A stretch of DNA of 44,732 bases from Bacteroidia bacterium. GTDB lineage: Bacteria > Bacteroidota > Bacteroidia > Flavobacteriales_D > JAUILH01. Every line of letters starts with the position of its first letter. Position 1 is the first letter of the stretch. The stretch spans positions 1 to 44,732 of the forward strand of contig JAUILH010000015.1 of the NCBI GenBank assembly GCA_030433115.1, in the 5' to 3' direction. The notes under the pieces were generated by a model. The model had not been told where the DNA came from, ran no database searches, and worked only from the letters and a program-made list of their open reading frames with translations. Shown piece by piece: positions 16,134 through 25,502 of this stretch. Both the position numbers and the translations under genes were made by a program.

Positions 16134-18455
16134 TTAAAAAATGATCTGATATCCAATCACAGGAAGGAGTCCCATCTGATTAATCTGACGGATCGACTGG
16201 GTGTCATCAAAGTAAAATTCGTTCCACATATTGCCTCTGTTGGTCACATTTTGAATGTCGATTTTTAAAACCCTGGTACTTTTTGCTTTGTTAGTCTTGT
16301 AGCTGAAAAGGAAGTCTAATCTGAAATAATCGTTGGCGCGCTTTGCAAAGATGTTGTTTTCATCTCTGATTTCCTCACCGGCCGCTATGGACTCATCCAG
16401 TAGAATTGGTGTGATTCTTCTACCGCCTGCCCAGTTCATTCTGAAGTTAAAAGACAAGGTATTGTTCTTGCCATTTTTACCGACATAATACTCTTTTCCA
16501 ATGGTAAGGTTGCAGGCGTAATTACCATTGTATCTGGTGTTTCTCTTTTTTCCATCTCCAGCCACATAAGTGGAATTAAACAATGATCCCGTGAACATGA
16601 AAAAGTAGGAATCTGAGAAGTACTTTTCTACCGTGAGTTCTACACCATAGTTTTCTCCTGTACCACCGTTAGACAAGCTGTCCGTTGTAAAGGCTGATCC
16701 AAAGTTAATGGCGGATATATAAGAGTCTGGTCTGTCAATAATGGGCACATTGCTGAGCGTTTGATAATAGGCTTCTGTTTTAATATGAAGCTTCTTGATC
16801 GTCATATCATGTCCTAACACGTAATGAATGGCTTTAGTAAAATCCAGGTTTTTATTGGCCATAACTTTGCTGCCATCAGACAAAGTTTGTTCGCCAAAAT
16901 AGAGTCCCAGGTCTTCTCTTCTGGAGTGAATTCCGAATCCAGCGTTTATTGATTGCTGATCATTTAGTTGCCATTTGATGCCTGCTCTGGGTTCTACGGT
17001 TTGATATGAATTTAAGGCAAAATAAGTGCCATGGAGTCCGGCATTTAAAGCGAGTTCTGGTGTAATTCGCCACTTCCATGCAACAAAGGACTGAAGTAAT
17101 TGCGTGTTGCCGTCAGACTGTAGATAGGTTTCTCTTTGCCAGATATCTTCATTCATGTTGTCAAAATGCATGTCGAAGGCCATGTGATTGGCAATCACGC
17201 CAAATTTTAGCGTGTGTCTGCTATTCAGTTTTGTCGTAAGCGTTGAAGACCCAATGATATTGGTATTGGTGAGCTGGCGGTTCCAATCATTGTAGAATAC
17301 GTTGAGTGAGTCAATTTCATAGTCCACAATATCGTTAACCGTGCCAGACAAAGACACAACCGTTTTGAGCACCGATTTGTCACCCAGCATAATTCTATGA
17401 GTCATACCAGTAGTGCCCATTTTCATCGTGAAATCACTTCTATAATCAGGTTCGTCTTCTTCTATCTGGCTGATGCCTCCCAATCCGAAAATCGTGAAAT
17501 TTCCGGCCTTTTTAGTTGGCAGCGAGATGTTGTAACTCAAGTCTTGAAAAACAGGCAAAGCTTCCCCTGCGACATCAATGTTCATCAAACTCAACATCTT
17601 TGTAGTGGAGTATCTGTAATTGATCAGATAAGATCCATTATAATTTTTGCTAAATGGTCCTTCTAATGAAGCATCAAGTCCTAAAACACTGGCTCCTAGC
17701 GCGTATTCCCGTTTTTCATTGTTCCCCTTTCTAAAACGAATATCAAATACCCCTGAAAGCGCATTCCCATAATCTGCCGGAAAAGCACCTGTATAAAAAT
17801 CGGAATTTGCCATCACATTGCTATTGATCATAGAAATAGCACCACCAGAGGCTCCTTGGTCTGCAAAGTGGTTGGGATTGGGGATTTCTACACCTTCCAA
17901 ACGCCACAGGACCCCTCTTGGAGAGTTTCCTCTTATTACAATTTCGTTGTCACCATCGTTATTGGAGGATACGCCAGCAAATGATTGCGCCATGCGCGCA
18001 GGATCGTTAAAACTACCAGCGTATCTGCTCGCTTCATCCATGGAAAAGGAACGGGCACTAACTACCGCCATGTCATTGTCTACTTCATGACCATCATTGC
18101 CCTTAATGACCATTTCGTTCATGTCTTTGGTGCTTTCCTGAAGCCACACATTCAAAACCTGCTCTTTTCCGGAACTCAATAAAATGTCGGGTAAAAATCT
18201 CGTTTCATAGCCCATCATACTCACCACCAATGTATACCTGCCAATAGGAATATTTCTAAAGGCAAAATCACCTTCTATATCTGTGGCTTGTTTGAGTGTG
18301 TCGCCTTCAGGACCAAAAGCAAATACGCGGGCACCAATGATCTCACTTTCCAATTCCTGGTCAATGACTTTTCCTCGAATGGTTTGGTTGAGGTCTTGAG
18401 AATGAGATAATAAATGGATGCCAAATAAGCCGATAAGAAGAAAAAATGCTTTCAT
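16134..18455 (-). CDS. TonB-dependent outer-membrane receptor with CarboxypepD_reg-like N-terminus
   Basis: A 773-residue receptor. Order of parts: signal peptide (1-19); CarboxypepD_reg-like domain (about 25-105: IRGKVIDQELESEIIGARVF, then MMGYETRFL); plug domain (about 115-230) with VIRGNSPRGVLWRLEGVEIP; then a 22-strand-type barrel ending in an aromatic residue (terminal IIF). The plug is shorter than in SusC proteins and no SusD gene is adjacent, so this is not a classical polysaccharide utilisation pair. It would import an iron complex, cofactor or small organic ligand with TonB/ExbBD energy. It follows the HWPG membrane-protein gene by about 60 bases on the same strand. Confidence 0.87.
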   Translation of the reverse strand: MKAFFLLIGLFGIHLLSHSQDLNQTIRGKVIDQELESEIIGARVFAFGPEGDTLKQATDIEGDFAFRNIPIGRYTLVVSMMGYETRFLPDILLSSGKEQVLNVWLQESTKDMNEMVIKGNDGHEVDNDMAVVSARSFSMDEASRYAGSFNDPARMAQSFAGVSSNNDGDNEIVIRGNSPRGVLWRLEGVEIPNPNHFADQGASGGAISMINSNVMANSDFYTGAFPADYGNALSGVFDIRFRKGNNEKREYALGASVLGLDASLEGPFSKNYNGSYLINYRYSTTKMLSLMNIDVAGEALPVFQDLSYNISLPTKKAGNFTIFGLGGISQIEEDEPDYRSDFTMKMGTTGMTHRIMLGDKSVLKTVVSLSGTVNDIVDYEIDSLNVFYNDWNRQLTNTNIIGSSTLTTKLNSRHTLKFGVIANHMAFDMHFDNMNEDIWQRETYLQSDGNTQLLQSFVAWKWRITPELALNAGLHGTYFALNSYQTVEPRAGIKWQLNDQQSINAGFGIHSRREDLGLYFGEQTLSDGSKVMANKNLDFTKAIHYVLGHDMTIKKLHIKTEAYYQTLSNVPIIDRPDSYISAINFGSAFTTDSLSNGGTGENYGVELTVEKYFSDSYFFMFTGSLFNSTYVAGDGKKRNTRYNGNYACNLTIGKEYYVGKNGKNNTLSFNFRMNWAGGRRITPILLDESIAAGEEIRDENNIFAKRANDYFRLDFLFSYKTNKAKSTRVLKIDIQNVTNRGNMWNEFYFDDTQSIRQINQMGLLPVIGYQIIF

Positions 18456-18517
18456 GAATTCGTTTGTTTGATCTTATGACACCAGTTCGGAGCAAAAGTT
18501 GCAAGACAAGGTGAAAT

Positions 18518-18970
18518 TTAATCGTCGTCTTCCTGAAAAGCACTGAGAATGAACCAAACAGCTATAGCAGGTGCACCAATCACTAGAAAGAAATTCCCAC
18601 CAGGCCAATGCATGACACGAAAAAACAAACCAAGTCCAACTATGCCGAACCCCAGGTAATACAGTACCTTACTTATTCGTTCGTATTGATTTTTTGATGA
18701 CTGTTTTTTGGCGGCTTTCGGGTTTTTTGGCGTGGTAGACGCATAAGGATTGTCCAGAGTCTCTTTTCGACTCAGTTTAGGTTTAAACACGTCTCGAATG
18801 TTGAATCCCATCCAATCACTCACCATTCCTAAAACAATTAAGAGAATTCCCAGCAACAACCAAAATCGACTACCAGGCCAGTGCAACAAAATTGCTATAA
18901 TGCCTAATGCCGATACAGCATAACCAATATTAGTTAATCCGCTCCCAGAATTTTTTCTTCTTTCAGACAA
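18518..18970 (-). CDS. Four-TM protein with two GldL-like HWPG hairpins
   Basis: A 150-residue membrane protein built from two similar halves. Each half has two hydrophobic helices separated by a short HWPG turn: LLHWPGSRFWLLLGI near residues 23-37 and VMHWPGGNFFLVIGA near 118-132. A charged linker rich in Lys and Ser (about 60-95) joins them. The same HWPG-containing hairpin occurs in GldL, the proton-channel subunit of the Bacteroidota gliding/type IX secretion motor, but the GldL cytoplasmic tail is missing here. Function is unknown. It starts three bases after the glutaryl-CoA dehydrogenase stop, so the two are co-transcribed. Confidence 0.65.
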   Translation of the reverse strand: MSERRKNSGSGLTNIGYAVSALGIIAILLHWPGSRFWLLLGILLIVLGMVSDWMGFNIRDVFKPKLSRKETLDNPYASTTPKNPKAAKKQSSKNQYERISKVLYYLGFGIVGLGLFFRVMHWPGGNFFLVIGAPAIAVWFILSAFQEDDD

Positions 18971-18973
18971 GCC

Positions 18974-20170
18974 TTACAGATTGGGCATGTCTCTGGCAAA
19001 TGCAGGAATACCAGTGATGTCCATACCAGTAATCAATAAGTGAATGTCGTGTGTGCCTTCGTAAGTCACAACAGATTCCAGGTTGGCCATATGTCTCATC
19101 ATAGGATATTCATTTGTGATTCCCATGCCTCCATGAATTTGTCTGGCTTCTCTGGCAATTTTCAAAGCCATGTCCACATTGTTTCTTTTTGCCATTGAAA
19201 TCTGCGCAGAAGTGGCTCTGCCTTCTTCTCTTAAAACGCCCAGCCTCCAGGTCAATAATTGTGCTTTCGTAATCTCGGTGATCATTTCAGCCAATTTCTT
19301 CTGGGTTAATTGAAAAGCGGCAATTGGCACATCAAACTGAATTCTTTCTTTCGAATACCTCAAAGCACTGTCGTAGCAATCCATAGCTGCTCCAATCGCT
19401 CCCCAGGCAATGCCGTATCTGGCGGAATCCAAACAGCCCAGCGGTGCGCCCAAACCAGATTTGTTTGGCAACAGATTTTCTTTAGGAACCTTCACATTTT
19501 CAAAGATCAATTCTCCTGTACAACTTGCTCTTAAAGAATGCTTACCTTTCATTTCAGGAGCGGAAAATCCTTCCATTCCTTTTTCAACCAATAAGCCCCA
19601 AATACGCCCTTCTTCATTTTTTGCCCACACAACTGCTACGTCTGCAAAAGGCGCATTGGAAATCCACATTTTGGCGCCATTCAACAGATAATGATCACCC
19701 ATGTCTTTAAAGTTGGTGATCATACCTCCCGGGTTGCTGCCATAATCTGGTTCGGTTAATCCAAAACATCCAACAAATTCTCCACTAGCTAACTTTGGTA
19801 AAAACCTCATTCTTTGTTCTTCGTTTCCGTATTTCCAAATAGGATACATGACCAAAGAACTTTGAACTGAGGCAGTAGATCTCAAACCACTGTCAGATCT
19901 TTCCAATTCTTGCATCAATAGGCCGTAAGAAATCTGATCCAAACCATGTCCGCCATATTCTGTTGGGATATAGGGACCAAACGCGCCAATTTCGCCCAAA
20001 CCTGGTACCAGATGTTTTGGAAATTCAGCACGCTCATAGTAATCCTCAATAATTGGAGATACATTTTGTTTCACCCAATCACGGGCAGTATCTCTAATGA
20101 GTTTATGCTCATCACTTAATAACTCATCCAACTGGTAATAATCTGGGGCAGAAAAAAGGTCTGTAGACAT
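18974..20170 (-). CDS. gcdH: Acyl-CoA dehydrogenase, probably glutaryl-CoA dehydrogenase
   Basis: A 398-residue FAD enzyme of normal family length. Landmarks include FGLTEPDYGSNPGGM (FAD/substrate region), ARYGIAWGAIGAAMDCY, REARQIHGGMGITNEYP, and the catalytic Glu in VTYEGTHDIH near residue 370. The C-terminal phrase HLLITGMDITGIPAF and the general pattern fit glutaryl-CoA dehydrogenase, which oxidises and decarboxylates glutaryl-CoA to crotonyl-CoA in lysine/tryptophan breakdown. Substrate choice is inferred from resemblance. An exact TAAATTTG promoter box (20193-20200, minus) lies 22 bases upstream of the ATG. Confidence 0.85.
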   Translation of the reverse strand: MSTDLFSAPDYYQLDELLSDEHKLIRDTARDWVKQNVSPIIEDYYERAEFPKHLVPGLGEIGAFGPYIPTEYGGHGLDQISYGLLMQELERSDSGLRSTASVQSSLVMYPIWKYGNEEQRMRFLPKLASGEFVGCFGLTEPDYGSNPGGMITNFKDMGDHYLLNGAKMWISNAPFADVAVVWAKNEEGRIWGLLVEKGMEGFSAPEMKGKHSLRASCTGELIFENVKVPKENLLPNKSGLGAPLGCLDSARYGIAWGAIGAAMDCYDSALRYSKERIQFDVPIAAFQLTQKKLAEMITEITKAQLLTWRLGVLREEGRATSAQISMAKRNNVDMALKIAREARQIHGGMGITNEYPMMRHMANLESVVTYEGTHDIHLLITGMDITGIPAFARDMPNL

Positions 20171-20192
20171 GATACAATGTTTAAAATTTGGT

Positions 20193-20200
20193 CAAATTTA
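20193..20200 (-). promoter_or_regulatory. TAnnTTTG box (TAAATTTG) upstream of gcdH
   Basis: Exact -7 consensus on the minus strand, 22 bases before the start codon, giving a normal short leader. A TTTG-like -33 element is not convincing. Confidence 0.4.
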
Positions 20201-20255
20201 GCCAATATTGTTTTACTCATCACTTTTTTTGGGAGAAGATCGCGCTCATAAATGC

Positions 20256-20263
20256 TACCTTTG
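20256..20263 (+). promoter_or_regulatory. TAnnTTTG box (TACCTTTG) upstream of the DUF4271 gene
   Basis: Exact -7 consensus 18 bases before the GTG start. A T-run ending in TTTG lies about 24 bases further upstream, slightly farther than usual for the -33 element. It would drive the DUF4271-hemD pair. Confidence 0.45.
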
Positions 20264-20281
20264 TTTAAAAGCTAAACTTAC

Positions 20282-20956
20282 GTGGGAGAACAAGGACAGA
20301 TTGAATTTTCATTTGATTACGTGCCATTGGTGGTTTTACTGATGTCTTTAGTCATCATGGCAGTGATCAATTCCTTGTATCGTAAGAAGTTAATTTCCCA
20401 AATCGAATGTTTCATTAATCCAAGATATATGGATCAGGTAATGCGAGATGAGAGTTCCTCTTCTCAGTTACCCATGTCTCTTCTTCAGTTGAATGCCATT
20501 TTAAATTTTGGCTGTCTGTTATATCTGGCAGAGAAGCACTATGCTTTCACCGGATTAGAATCGTGGAAACTGTTTAGTTTGTGTGTTTTATCCATAGTTG
20601 GTGTGATGTTGAGCCATGTAGTGCTGTCATTTTTCACCCAATATGTCATGCGAACCGACAATGGTTTTGGATTGCACCGATATTTGGTACAAATAAACTA
20701 TCAAGTCATCGGGGTGGTTTTGATACCACTGAACATTTTTGCAGCATTCAGTGCGTTCGAGAAAAATGCCTTTCTAATTGTTGGTTTACTTGTAGTATCT
20801 ATAGGGCTCTTGTATAGGTATGCATTGTCCTTTTTAACAGCTTTGGCGCAAAGAATTTCTGCTGTATACATAATTTTGTATCTTTGCACCCTCGAAATTT
20901 TACCCTTGGTCGTTGTAATCGGGGTGTTGATGGGTGAAAAAGTCGAGATTAACTAA
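20282..20956 (+). CDS. DUF4271 family membrane protein
   Basis: A 224-residue protein starting at GTG, with a short N-terminal tail and about six hydrophobic segments (first near residues 12-30). It resembles DUF4271, a Bacteroidota family often found just before the uroporphyrinogen-III synthase gene, as it is here (29-base gap). Its biochemical role is not known. The gene pair is conserved enough that a link to tetrapyrrole metabolism is plausible, but it may be only operon membership. No catalytic motif is visible. Confidence 0.75.
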   Translation: MGEQGQIEFSFDYVPLVVLLMSLVIMAVINSLYRKKLISQIECFINPRYMDQVMRDESSSSQLPMSLLQLNAILNFGCLLYLAEKHYAFTGLESWKLFSLCVLSIVGVMLSHVVLSFFTQYVMRTDNGFGLHRYLVQINYQVIGVVLIPLNIFAAFSAFEKNAFLIVGLLVVSIGLLYRYALSFLTALAQRISAVYIILYLCTLEILPLVVVIGVLMGEKVEIN

Positions 20957-20985
20957 ATTGTTTATCTCACCATAAACTAAGAACA

Positions 20986-21726
20986 TTGGCGGTTAAAAGC
21001 ATATTGGTTTCACAACCTAAACCAGAGTCTGAAAAGTCCCCATACTTTGCCTTGGCGGAAAAATATAAAGTTCAAATAGACTTTAGACCATTTATCCATG
21101 TTGAAGGCGTGGATGCACAGGAGTTCAGACAATCAAGAATTAAGTTAGAAGATCATTCAGCTGTTATTTTGACGAGTAGAAATGCAGCAGATCACTACTT
21201 TAGAATGGCTAAGGAATTGAGGTATACGGTTCCGGATTCGATGAAATATTTTTGTATCTCAGAGGCCGTTGCATACTACCTTCAAAAGTATGTGGTGTAC
21301 AGAAAACGTAAAATTTTCTTCGGTAAGCAAAGATTTGTTGATCTGATGGATGTGATTAAAAAGAACAAAAACGAGCAATTTTTATTGCCATGTTCAGACA
21401 TTCATAAGCAGTCTATGCTGGATACATTGGATGAGGCTAAAATCAATTATTCCAAAGCCATCATGTACCGTACAGTGGCAAGTGATTTGTCTGATTTGGC
21501 AGATGTCAATTATGACATGTTGGTGTTCTTTTCACCTTCGGGAATTGAATCACTGTTCAAAAATTTCCCTGATTTCAAGCAAAACAAAACAAGAATTGCT
21601 GCTTTTGGAGCCACCACAACTAAAGCAGTTGAGAAGGCAGGTTTGGAAGTGAATGTACGCGCACCCCAGCCCAAGGCACCGAGCATGACTATGGCAATAG
21701 AACAATACATTAAAACTGGAAAGTAA
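20986..21726 (+). CDS. hemD: Uroporphyrinogen-III synthase
   Basis: A 246-residue HemD-type protein with the two-lobed alternating alpha/beta pattern of this family. Landmarks are ILVSQPKPESEKSPY at the start, VILTSRNAADHYF in lobe one, LPCSDIHKQSMLDTL at the crossover, and LVFFSPSGIESLF and AAFGATTTKAVEKAG near the end. It cyclises hydroxymethylbilane to uroporphyrinogen III, the precursor of heme and siroheme. No ATG lies near the expected N-terminus, so a TTG start at 20986 is used. HemD is poorly conserved overall, but these motifs and the DUF4271 neighbour support the call. Confidence 0.85.
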   Translation: MAVKSILVSQPKPESEKSPYFALAEKYKVQIDFRPFIHVEGVDAQEFRQSRIKLEDHSAVILTSRNAADHYFRMAKELRYTVPDSMKYFCISEAVAYYLQKYVVYRKRKIFFGKQRFVDLMDVIKKNKNEQFLLPCSDIHKQSMLDTLDEAKINYSKAIMYRTVASDLSDLADVNYDMLVFFSPSGIESLFKNFPDFKQNKTRIAAFGATTTKAVEKAGLEVNVRAPQPKAPSMTMAIEQYIKTGK

Positions 21727-21763
21727 TTCGCGGAATATAATTCATATTTCTTGACGATATTTG

Positions 21764-21793
21764 AACCCTGATGTTCTCCGGAATGTCAGGGTT
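21764..21793 (+). terminator. Long hairpin between hemD and rnpA
   Basis: A 13-pair stem (AACCCTGA... / ...TCAGGGTT with two G-T wobbles) and a TCCG loop. Only a weak T-rich stretch follows, so it may be an inefficient terminator or an mRNA-end stabiliser separating hemD from rnpA. Confidence 0.5.
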
Positions 21794-21828
21794 ATTTGTA
21801 CTTATGCCTTGGCTGAAGCCAAATCATT

Positions 21829-22242
21829 ATGCCGGAAGAAAAAAGTCATACCTATCAATTTCCCAAATCGGAAAGATTAACAGGAAAAATAACGATTGAC
21901 CGTTTGTATAAAAATGGGGTTACGATTAAGAAATTTCCTTTAAAATTGATTTTCATTGAACTAGAGAAACCGGAGGACGTACCACTTCAATGTGTCATGA
22001 GTGTTCCCAAAAGATTATATAAGCGGGCAGTCGATAGGAACCTACTCAAGAGAAGAATGCGTGAGGCATACAGACATTTGAAAGGTGATTCAATAACAAA
22101 AATTAAGGAATTGAATCGATCATACGCCATCATGTTTGTGTATCTTGGTAAGAATATTGATGAACAATCAAGTGTACAGGCTGCAATGGACGTCTGTTTG
22201 AGAAAATTTAACGAACAATTAGATGAAAAAAATAGGGCTTAA
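21829..22242 (+). CDS. rnpA: Ribonuclease P protein component
   Basis: A 137-residue basic protein with the RnpA fold. The family signature appears as AVDRNLLKRRMREAYR (RNxxKRRxRE type), preceded by the LQCVMSVPKRLYKRA strand. It binds the catalytic RNase P RNA and helps mature tRNA 5' ends. It is somewhat longer than the classical ~115 residues because of N- and C-terminal extensions. In many bacteria rnpA follows rpmH; here it lies between hemD and an S41 protease, a neighbourhood seen in some Bacteroidota. The next gene begins 20 bases before its stop. Confidence 0.92.
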   Translation: MPEEKSHTYQFPKSERLTGKITIDRLYKNGVTIKKFPLKLIFIELEKPEDVPLQCVMSVPKRLYKRAVDRNLLKRRMREAYRHLKGDSITKIKELNRSYAIMFVYLGKNIDEQSSVQAAMDVCLRKFNEQLDEKNRA

Positions 22243-23884
22243 AATTGGTGTTATCATGTTGCTAGGTGTGCTAGGTATTTCCTGGGCAGGTAGCAGAGTA
22301 ACGCCTGTCATTAATCCGAACAACAGCTTGTTTGAGATGAAAAAGAACCTGGATATTTTTTATGATGTCTATGGTAAAATTGAAGGTTTGTATGTAGATG
22401 AACCTAAGCCAGGTGAATTGATGAAAACAGGGATAGACGCTATGTTAAAATCCCTTGACCCCTACACGGTCTATATTCCCGAATCCAAAATGGAGGATTT
22501 TCGATTCATGACTACCGGAGCTTACGGAGGTATAGGGGCATTGATTAGAAAACACGACGGCAAAACCATCATTGCCGAACCTTACAAGGATTTTCCAGCT
22601 GATGCCGCCGGCTTGAGGGCAGGTGATGTCATTTTGGCTATTGATGGTGAATCTATCGAAGGTAAAGACCAAAGTGCCATTTCCGAGATTTTAAAAGGTC
22701 AGCCAGAAACTCAGTTAACCATTAAAATTGAACGTCCGGGAAATTCTGATCCAATGGAAGTTGTGGTAACAAGGCAAAAAGTTCAAGTACCAGATGTACC
22801 ATATTACGGAATGGTAGATGACAAAACCGGATATGTCAAATTAAACTCATTCACTGCAACCGCACATCAATCGGTACAACAAGCCTATGATGAGTTGGCA
22901 GGCAAGGGGATGGAGCAATTTGTTTTGGACCTTAGAGGAAATGGAGGAGGATTGCTCATTGAAGCGGTCAAAATCGTGAATATGTTTGTGGAGAAAGGAC
23001 AGGAAGTTGTGACCATGAAAGGCCGTCTTCAAAAGAGTAACCGCAATTATGAAACAAGATCTGCTCCAACAGATTTAAACATTCCCGTAACTGTTTTGGT
23101 TGATGAAAATTCAGCCTCAGCTTCTGAGATAGTAAGTGGTGCACTTCAGGATTTGGATCGAGCCGTAGTGGTAGGAAAAAGAACTTTCGGAAAAGGCTTG
23201 GTGCAGCAAACGCACGACCTGAAGTACAACGGTAAAATCAAAATTACCATCGCCAAGTATTACACGCCAAGCGGCAGATGTATTCAAAAAATTGATTATT
23301 CTGACAAGGACAGAGGAGAAGTTCCGGATTCATTGCTCGCTGTGTTCAAAACAAAGAATGGTCGAGAAGTGAAGGATGGTCGTGGACTCGATCCGGATGT
23401 CAAAGTAGAGCCAAGAACTGTTTCAGGAATCACGGAAGCCCTGATCATCGAACAGGTGATTTTTGATTATGCCACTAAATACCGCAACGAACACGAAAGC
23501 ATTGCACCAGCAGGTGAGTACAGGTTCACGGATAAAGATTTTGAGGATTTCAAGACCTTCGCGTTGTCCAGAGACTACAAGTATTCTAACAATTCTATTG
23601 AACAGCTTGAGGTACTTAAAAAAGTAGCGAAAGAAGAAAAATACCTGGATGAGATTTCTGATCAACTGGCAAGTTTGGAGAAAACGCTGAAGCCAAATAA
23701 ATCTTCTGACCTTGAAAAGAACAAGGAGGAGTTGATTCAAGTGATTGAAAATGAAATTGTTTCAAGGTATTATTTTCAATCAGGTAGAATAGAAAATGCC
23801 TTAATTCACGATAATTTTCTGAAAGAGGCAATTAAAGTGCTTAATTCGCGTTCTGATTACGACAGAATTCTTGGGAATTCTTAG
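22223..23884 (+). CDS. C-terminal processing protease, S41 family (CtpA/Prc type)
   Basis: A 553-residue periplasmic protease. An N-terminal hydrophobic segment (about residues 5-22) serves as a signal or anchor. A PDZ domain follows (about 90-175: GAYGGIGALIRK, AAGLRAGDVILAIDGESIEG), then the S41 catalytic core. The core shows LRGNGGGLL, the Ser-containing ENSASASEIVSG and the Lys-containing GKRTFGKGLVQQ, which make up the Ser-Lys dyad. A helical C-terminal extension of about 130 residues completes it. It would trim or degrade exported proteins. It overlaps rnpA by 20 bases in another frame, an uncommonly long overlap for two housekeeping genes. Confidence 0.9.
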   Translation: MKKIGLKIGVIMLLGVLGISWAGSRVTPVINPNNSLFEMKKNLDIFYDVYGKIEGLYVDEPKPGELMKTGIDAMLKSLDPYTVYIPESKMEDFRFMTTGAYGGIGALIRKHDGKTIIAEPYKDFPADAAGLRAGDVILAIDGESIEGKDQSAISEILKGQPETQLTIKIERPGNSDPMEVVVTRQKVQVPDVPYYGMVDDKTGYVKLNSFTATAHQSVQQAYDELAGKGMEQFVLDLRGNGGGLLIEAVKIVNMFVEKGQEVVTMKGRLQKSNRNYETRSAPTDLNIPVTVLVDENSASASEIVSGALQDLDRAVVVGKRTFGKGLVQQTHDLKYNGKIKITIAKYYTPSGRCIQKIDYSDKDRGEVPDSLLAVFKTKNGREVKDGRGLDPDVKVEPRTVSGITEALIIEQVIFDYATKYRNEHESIAPAGEYRFTDKDFEDFKTFALSRDYKYSNNSIEQLEVLKKVAKEEKYLDEISDQLASLEKTLKPNKSSDLEKNKEELIQVIENEIVSRYYFQSGRIENALIHDNFLKEAIKVLNSRSDYDRILGNS

Positions 23885-23900
23885 TTGTTGCTTATTTTAA

Positions 23901-25502
23901 ATGAATTTCTCGCTGAAACTAAATCATAGTTTGCACTATTTTATTGGCTGCGCCATAATAGTGGTGGGACTACCTTTCTCAAATTTGTTGATGAGTATCG
24001 GAATGATTTGGTTGGCGACCAATTGGGTGTTGGAGGGAAATTTTAGAGAGAAATTAAACACTTTCGCCAACAATCGTTCGGCTGTAATTTGCACGTCACT
24101 TTTCGTTTTGCATATGGTAGGTCTGATCTACACGAGTGACTTTGCATATGCTTTCAACGACATTCGAATAAAAATTCCCTTGTTGGTGATGCCGCTCATT
24201 ATGTGTACAATGCCCCCCCTTAGTAAAGAGAAGGTAAAGCAGTTGTTGTACATCTTTGTTACTGCAGTCTGTGCTTCAACCATTATTTGTTATCTGGTCT
24301 ATCTTGGTGTTCTATTGCCTGGGAGGTATACCAATGATGTGAGAGAAGTGTCGATTTTTATTTCTCACATTCGTTTGGGACTCATGATCAGCTTTTCGAT
24401 CATGATTTTAGTGTATTTGTTCTACAGAAATCATACTAAAATGAAGCCCATCCATGCTTTGTTTGCCTTCTGGTTCATAGGTTTTTTATACATCATTGAG
24501 TCGTTCACCGGCTTCACAACTTTGGTAATGGGCGTGTTTATATTGCTTATTGTTTATGCTTTCAGATGGAAAGAGTGGTCTATGAAATTAGTCGCTATTG
24601 TGGTAGCAGGCGCAGTGGCCATCACCACATTTTTCTTTGTAAAGAGCTTTGTAACGGATCACTACAAGCCAAGAGAAGACATCCATGCTCTGGCAACGCA
24701 TTCTCCTGATGGTGAGCCCTACCATCACTCTTATTTCAATAACCAAATGGAGAATGGTTATTATGTGTACAAGCACATTGCTCCGGCAGAATTGATGCAC
24801 GCATGGAATGAGAGAAGTGATGTTCATTTTAAAACCGGATTAGATGAGCGTGGTCATCCGATAAGCGGAACTTTGATTCGATATATGACCAGTAAAGGCT
24901 TGAGAAAGGACGGAAATGGCGTGTCACAATTAACAGATGAAGATATCAGGAACATTGAGTCTGGGATTGGCAATATAGATTATTTGCAAGGTGGTATAGT
25001 TAAGCGAATGAAACAATTGATGTTTGAGATTGATGTGTACCGCAATACCAATAATCCTAACGGCAATTCTGTTACACAGCGATTTGAATTTTGGAAGACC
25101 GGTTGGTATTTGGTGCAGAATAATCCCATCATTGGTGTTGGAACCGGGGATACTGAAGTGTCGTTTATGAATGCTTATGAAGAGAACAAATCAGAGTTGG
25201 ATGAAGCGCACAGAAACCGTGCACACAATCAATATCTGACATTTTTCATCACTTTTGGCGTGATTGGCGGGATTTGGTTTTTAGTCACATTGTTTTATCC
25301 CATCATATCCGGGCGACATATGATTGATTTTTACTTTCTCGCGTTTGTCATCATTGCACTGTTGTCATTTATTTGGGAAGATACCCTGGAAACTCAGGCA
25401 GGAGTGACATTTTTCACCTTCTTCTTTACGTTATTTTTATTCGGTAGGAAGGAGCGGGATATTGGTCCAATGAGGTATTCTTCAGAGACTATCGATTCAT
25501 AA
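23901..25502 (+). CDS. O-antigen ligase/polymerase (Wzy_C) family membrane protein, second copy
   Basis: A 533-residue polytopic protein with about ten to twelve hydrophobic segments. The Wzy_C/WaaL signature is RAHNQYLTFFITFGVIGG near residues 438-455, preceded by GTGDTEVSFMNAY. Compared with the copy at 14348 it has a larger periplasmic loop (roughly residues 255-420) containing a charged, His-rich stretch. It probably ligates or polymerises a cell-surface glycan; the role is not separable by sequence. It begins 16 bases after the S41 protease and overlaps the convergent DAHP synthase gene by 14 bases. Confidence 0.8.
   Translation: MNFSLKLNHSLHYFIGCAIIVVGLPFSNLLMSIGMIWLATNWVLEGNFREKLNTFANNRSAVICTSLFVLHMVGLIYTSDFAYAFNDIRIKIPLLVMPLIMCTMPPLSKEKVKQLLYIFVTAVCASTIICYLVYLGVLLPGRYTNDVREVSIFISHIRLGLMISFSIMILVYLFYRNHTKMKPIHALFAFWFIGFLYIIESFTGFTTLVMGVFILLIVYAFRWKEWSMKLVAIVVAGAVAITTFFFVKSFVTDHYKPREDIHALATHSPDGEPYHHSYFNNQMENGYYVYKHIAPAELMHAWNERSDVHFKTGLDERGHPISGTLIRYMTSKGLRKDGNGVSQLTDEDIRNIESGIGNIDYLQGGIVKRMKQLMFEIDVYRNTNNPNGNSVTQRFEFWKTGWYLVQNNPIIGVGTGDTEVSFMNAYEENKSELDEAHRNRAHNQYLTFFITFGVIGGIWFLVTLFYPIISGRHMIDFYFLAFVIIALLSFIWEDTLETQAGVTFFTFFFTLFLFGRKERDIGPMRYSSETIDS

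Noticed and set aside
16134..18455. A SusC/SusD polysaccharide utilisation locus
   Set aside because: The receptor is shorter than SusC, and no SusD-like lipoprotein or glycoside hydrolase is nearby.
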